Shown piece after piece: positions 61,686 through 64,000 of a DNA stretch of 64,000 nt. Source of the stretch: an uncultured Clostridia bacterium (GTDB lineage Bacteria; Bacillota; Clostridia; Oscillospirales; Oscillospiraceae); the NCBI GenBank assembly GCA_945876285.1, contig CAMCNO010000011.1:1-64000 (forward strand). The letters are read 5' to 3'. Made by a program: the position numbers and the translations under genes. The notes beneath the pieces were generated by a model. The model did no database searches and had not been told where the DNA came from. It saw only the letters and a program-made list of their open reading frames with translations. The stretch's first letter is position 1. Every line of letters starts with the position of its first letter.

Positions 61686-61718
61686 AAAAAAAGTGCGCGG
61701 CGAAAGCCGCGCACAAAA
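61686..61718 (-). terminator. Terminator of the BASS transporter gene
   Basis: 9-bp GC stem (61693-61701/61706-61714), GAAA/TTTC loop, minus-strand T7. Confidence 0.88.
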
Positions 61719-61723
61719 TACGG

Positions 61724-62707
61724 TCAAACGGAGGCGTTCTTCTTTTCTGCCGCAAATGCCCGTCCGGAGGGCGTCCGCATCAGGACCTTTACGATAATGG
61801 AGGTGGTGAACTGCAGGAACAGCGGCGTAAACGCCACCGGAAAAACGGCTTGGGCAGGGAAGTACTGTAGCGCCAGCACCGACCCGGCGCTGATGTTCCG
61901 CAGCCCGGTGTTCAAACACATGGTCGCCCGGGTGGGGAAGTCCAGCCCCATCAGCTTTGCCGCCCAGTATCCCGCCAGGAACCCGAACAGGCACAGCAGG
62001 AATACCGCCGCCATCACCAGCACCAGCGTGCGGTCCAGCTCACGGAGGAAGGAGGCGCAGGAGGTGGCATTGGCGGTGATGACCGTCAGCAGGGCCAGCT
62101 TGGCGAACAGCTCCAGCCGGGGCTTCAGCGTCACCGCCGCCCGGCCTCCGGTGGCCTGATACACCGTCATGGCCGCCAGGGCGGGCAGGGCCACCATCAC
62201 CAGCATGTCGCCCATCATGCCCCAGGTGTCCACCTCTACCACGGAGCCTACCAGCAGCTTGAGGGACAGGGGGATCACCACGGGAGCCGCCAGGGTGTCC
62301 AGCAGGACGATGGAGAGGCACAGCGGCGTGTTGCCGCCGCAGATGCCCACCCACATCAGCGAAGCCACCCCGGTGGGAATGACGTATTCCAGCACCAGCC
62401 CCGTGGTGAACAGCGGCGCGTCAGGGAACAGCAGGTTCCCTAGCCCCAGCGTCAGCACGGGGATGACCACATGGAGCAGCACCAGGGTGACGACCACCGG
62501 CAGGGGCCGGAGGAATACCCGGCCCAGCTCCCGGAAGCCGCCGCCCAGGCTGTTGGCAAAGGTCATAAAGGCGAACAGGCCCATGGTGATGGGCCCGTTG
62601 AGCCAGGAAAAAACATCGGGAAACAGAACGCCCGTCGTGGCGCAGGCCAGAACGAACCAGGGAAAGTGGGCGCCGAGGAACCGGCTCCACAGAGTCAGCT
62701 TCTGCAA
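61724..62707 (-). CDS. Bile acid:sodium symporter (BASS) family transporter
   Basis: 327 residues, about nine to ten membrane helices. TMGLFAFMTFANSL near the N-terminus, VIPTGVASLMWVGICGGNTPLCLSIVLLDTLAAP and LNTGLRNISAGSVLA in the crossover regions. TTG start with AAGGAGGG 8 nt upstream. The substrate may be an organic acid; bile acid use is not implied by family name. Confidence 0.87.
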   Translation of the reverse strand: MQKLTLWSRFLGAHFPWFVLACATTGVLFPDVFSWLNGPITMGLFAFMTFANSLGGGFRELGRVFLRPLPVVVTLVLLHVVIPVLTLGLGNLLFPDAPLFTTGLVLEYVIPTGVASLMWVGICGGNTPLCLSIVLLDTLAAPVVIPLSLKLLVGSVVEVDTWGMMGDMLVMVALPALAAMTVYQATGGRAAVTLKPRLELFAKLALLTVITANATSCASFLRELDRTLVLVMAAVFLLCLFGFLAGYWAAKLMGLDFPTRATMCLNTGLRNISAGSVLALQYFPAQAVFPVAFTPLFLQFTTSIIVKVLMRTPSGRAFAAEKKNASV

Positions 62708-62727
62708 AGGAAGGCCCTCCTTGGGAA

Positions 62728-63684
62728 TCAGAAATGACAGGTGTAGGCGAACCAGCCGTCGGCGCTGCGGGTCTCCGCGATGATAAGACCCGCCTGGCGG
62801 AGCTTGCCCGCTACCTCCTCCGCCCGGTCGTCGATGATGCCGGAGCAGAGGAACAGAGCGCCGGGGGCCAGCAGGGAGCGCACCATGGGGGCAAGACCGA
62901 TGATGACGTCCGCCACGATGTTGGCCAGCACGATGTCGTATCCGCCGCCCAGCTCGGCCCGCATTGCCTCGTCGCCCAGCACGTCGCCCACCTTCACGGT
63001 ATAGGTGTCCTTGCCGATGCCGTTCAGGGCGGCGTTTTCATAGGCCACGTCCAGGCACTTGTCGTCAATGTCCACCGCCACGGCAGATGACGCCCCCAGC
63101 TTCAGCGCCGCAATGGACAAAATACCGCTGCCGCAGCCCAGGTCCAGCACCTTTTCGCCGCCCCGGACGGCCTTTTCCAGCGCCGTCAGGCACAGCTGGG
63201 TGGTGGCGTGGCTGCCGGTGCCGAAGGTGAGGCCCGGGTCCAGAATGAGGGGCACCCGGCTGCCGCGGTCGGCCTCCTCCCACTGGGGGATGACCAGCAG
63301 CCGCTCGCCGATCTCCATGGGCTTGTAGTATTGCTTCCAGTTGTTCTCCCAGTCGGCGTCCTGCAGGTCGTCTACGGTCATGAGCAGGGAGCCGCAGTCT
63401 GTGCGGCTCTCCTTCAGGGACTGCAGGGCGATGCGGACCTCGCCCATTTTGGCGAAGCCCTCCTCGTCGGCGGAGAGGTAGAAGGTGACCCGGGACGCGC
63501 CGTGCATCTTCTCCTCCAGCTCCTCGTCCACATAGTCCCAGTATTGGTGGTTGTTCTCCAGAAAGTCCTGAAATTCGGTCTCGTCGTCAATGACCACGCC
63601 GTCGATGCCCAGGGCGGAGAGCATGGTCTCCACCGGCTCCAGCCCGGTGTGGTTCGTCTCAATATGCAGTGCAAGCCAGTTCAT
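62728..63684 (-). CDS. prmA: Ribosomal protein L11 methyltransferase
   Basis: 318 residues. N-terminal substrate-recognition domain, then SAM domain with GTGSHATTQLCL, VLDLGCGSGILSIAALKLG and VLANIVADVI. It trimethylates ribosomal protein L11. AGGAG lies 7 nt before the ATG. Confidence 0.96.
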   Translation of the reverse strand: MNWLALHIETNHTGLEPVETMLSALGIDGVVIDDETEFQDFLENNHQYWDYVDEELEEKMHGASRVTFYLSADEEGFAKMGEVRIALQSLKESRTDCGSLLMTVDDLQDADWENNWKQYYKPMEIGERLLVIPQWEEADRGSRVPLILDPGLTFGTGSHATTQLCLTALEKAVRGGEKVLDLGCGSGILSIAALKLGASSAVAVDIDDKCLDVAYENAALNGIGKDTYTVKVGDVLGDEAMRAELGGGYDIVLANIVADVIIGLAPMVRSLLAPGALFLCSGIIDDRAEEVAGKLRQAGLIIAETRSADGWFAYTCHF

Positions 63685-63701
63685 ATCGTTCTCCTGTCGT
63701 A

Positions 63702-64000
63702 TTACCGCTGCGTTCCGAGGAAAAACAGCGCCAGGGTGCCCGGCCCGGAGTGGTTGCCGATGACGGGGCCCACGTAGTTGATGCGGATGTCCTCCGTGCC
63801 GAAGCGGCGGCGGACCTCGCCGGCCACGAATTCGGCGTCCGCCAGGCAGTCGCCGTGGCTGATGAACACCGTCTGGTCCTTCGGATCCACGGCGGTCTTT
63901 TCCATCTCGTCCACCAGCGCCAGCAGGGAGGCCTTCCGGCCCCGGGCCTTGCTGACGGGAATGAGGCGGCCCTCGTCATCTACGTGCATGACGGGCTTGA
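63702..64000 (-). CDS. DegV-family fatty-acid binding protein, partial (C-terminus)
   Basis: The last 98 or so residues: KPVMHVDDEGRLIPVSKARG, then LLALVDEMEK, ISHGDCLADAEFVAGEV and VGPVIGNHSGPGTLALFF, the DegV C-terminal pattern. In FakB proteins this fold presents a fatty acid to the kinase FakA. The start lies beyond the window. It ends 17 bp before prmA, same strand. Confidence 0.88.
   Translation of the reverse strand, partial: KPVMHVDDEGRLIPVSKARGRKASLLALVDEMEKTAVDPKDQTVFISHGDCLADAEFVAGEVRRRFGTEDIRINYVGPVIGNHSGPGTLALFFLGTQR

Overview
The window is a chromosomal replication-origin region of a GC-rich Gram-positive anaerobe. Supporting signs are dnaA-dnaN-yaaA-recF-remB-gyrB-gyrA read leftward from about 25.1 kb, rpmH-rnpA-yidD-yidC-jag read rightward from about 25.4 kb, two T-box leaders, consensus parS sites, an RemB homologue, an ECF sigma/anti-sigma pair and a monomeric [FeFe] hydrogenase. 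Together with high coding GC this fits Bacillota, class Clostridia, and most resembles the Oscillospiraceae; genus and species cannot be fixed from the sequence alone. No prophage, insertion sequence, CRISPR array, rRNA or tRNA gene was recognised.

Layout. 1-12.1 kb, mostly plus strand: 3' part of metG, a HAD phosphatase, a sigma/anti-sigma pair, a minus-strand hydrogenase, a DUF4340 protein with a two-component system, a thioesterase and a zinc/cadmium efflux cassette (ArsR regulator, HMA chaperone, P1B ATPase). 12.1-25.1 kb, minus strand: nadE, a candidate small RNA, rnhA, gyrA, a YczE-like membrane protein, gyrB, three small genes (3-TM protein, remB, PH-domain protein), recF, yaaA, dnaN, oriC and dnaA. 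25.1-33.0 kb, plus strand: rpmH to jag, a T-box with glyS, an AEC transporter and an NCS2 purine permease. 33.0-56.7 kb, minus strand: msrA, an AlaX-like editing protein, a GH3 lipoprotein, aspS and hisS (T-box), mgsA, a MinD-like ATPase, rsmG, mscL, serS, parB/parA with three perfect parS sites, a GH13 enzyme, the mreC-mreD-PBP2 elongation genes, maf, dut, a U32 peptidase and zapA. 56.9-64 kb: dnaD and a DnaC-like helicase loader on the plus strand, then vanW, noc, a BASS transporter, prmA and the C-terminus of a DegV protein on the minus strand.

Functional picture. Replication initiation (dnaA, oriC, dnaD, dnaC-like), the clamp (dnaN), gyrase, segregation (parABS), nucleoid occlusion (noc), division (zapA, MinD-like) and cell elongation (mreCD, PBP2) lie in one neighbourhood, interleaved with aminoacyl-tRNA synthetases under T-box control. 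The most unusual signals are a two-copy multi-hairpin intergenic element with compensatory base changes, a transcriptionally isolated roughly 108-nt RNA candidate with an anti-Shine-Dalgarno tract upstream of nadE, a parS site that forms the stem of an intrinsic terminator, and a hisS T-box whose inferred specifier codon is Asp.
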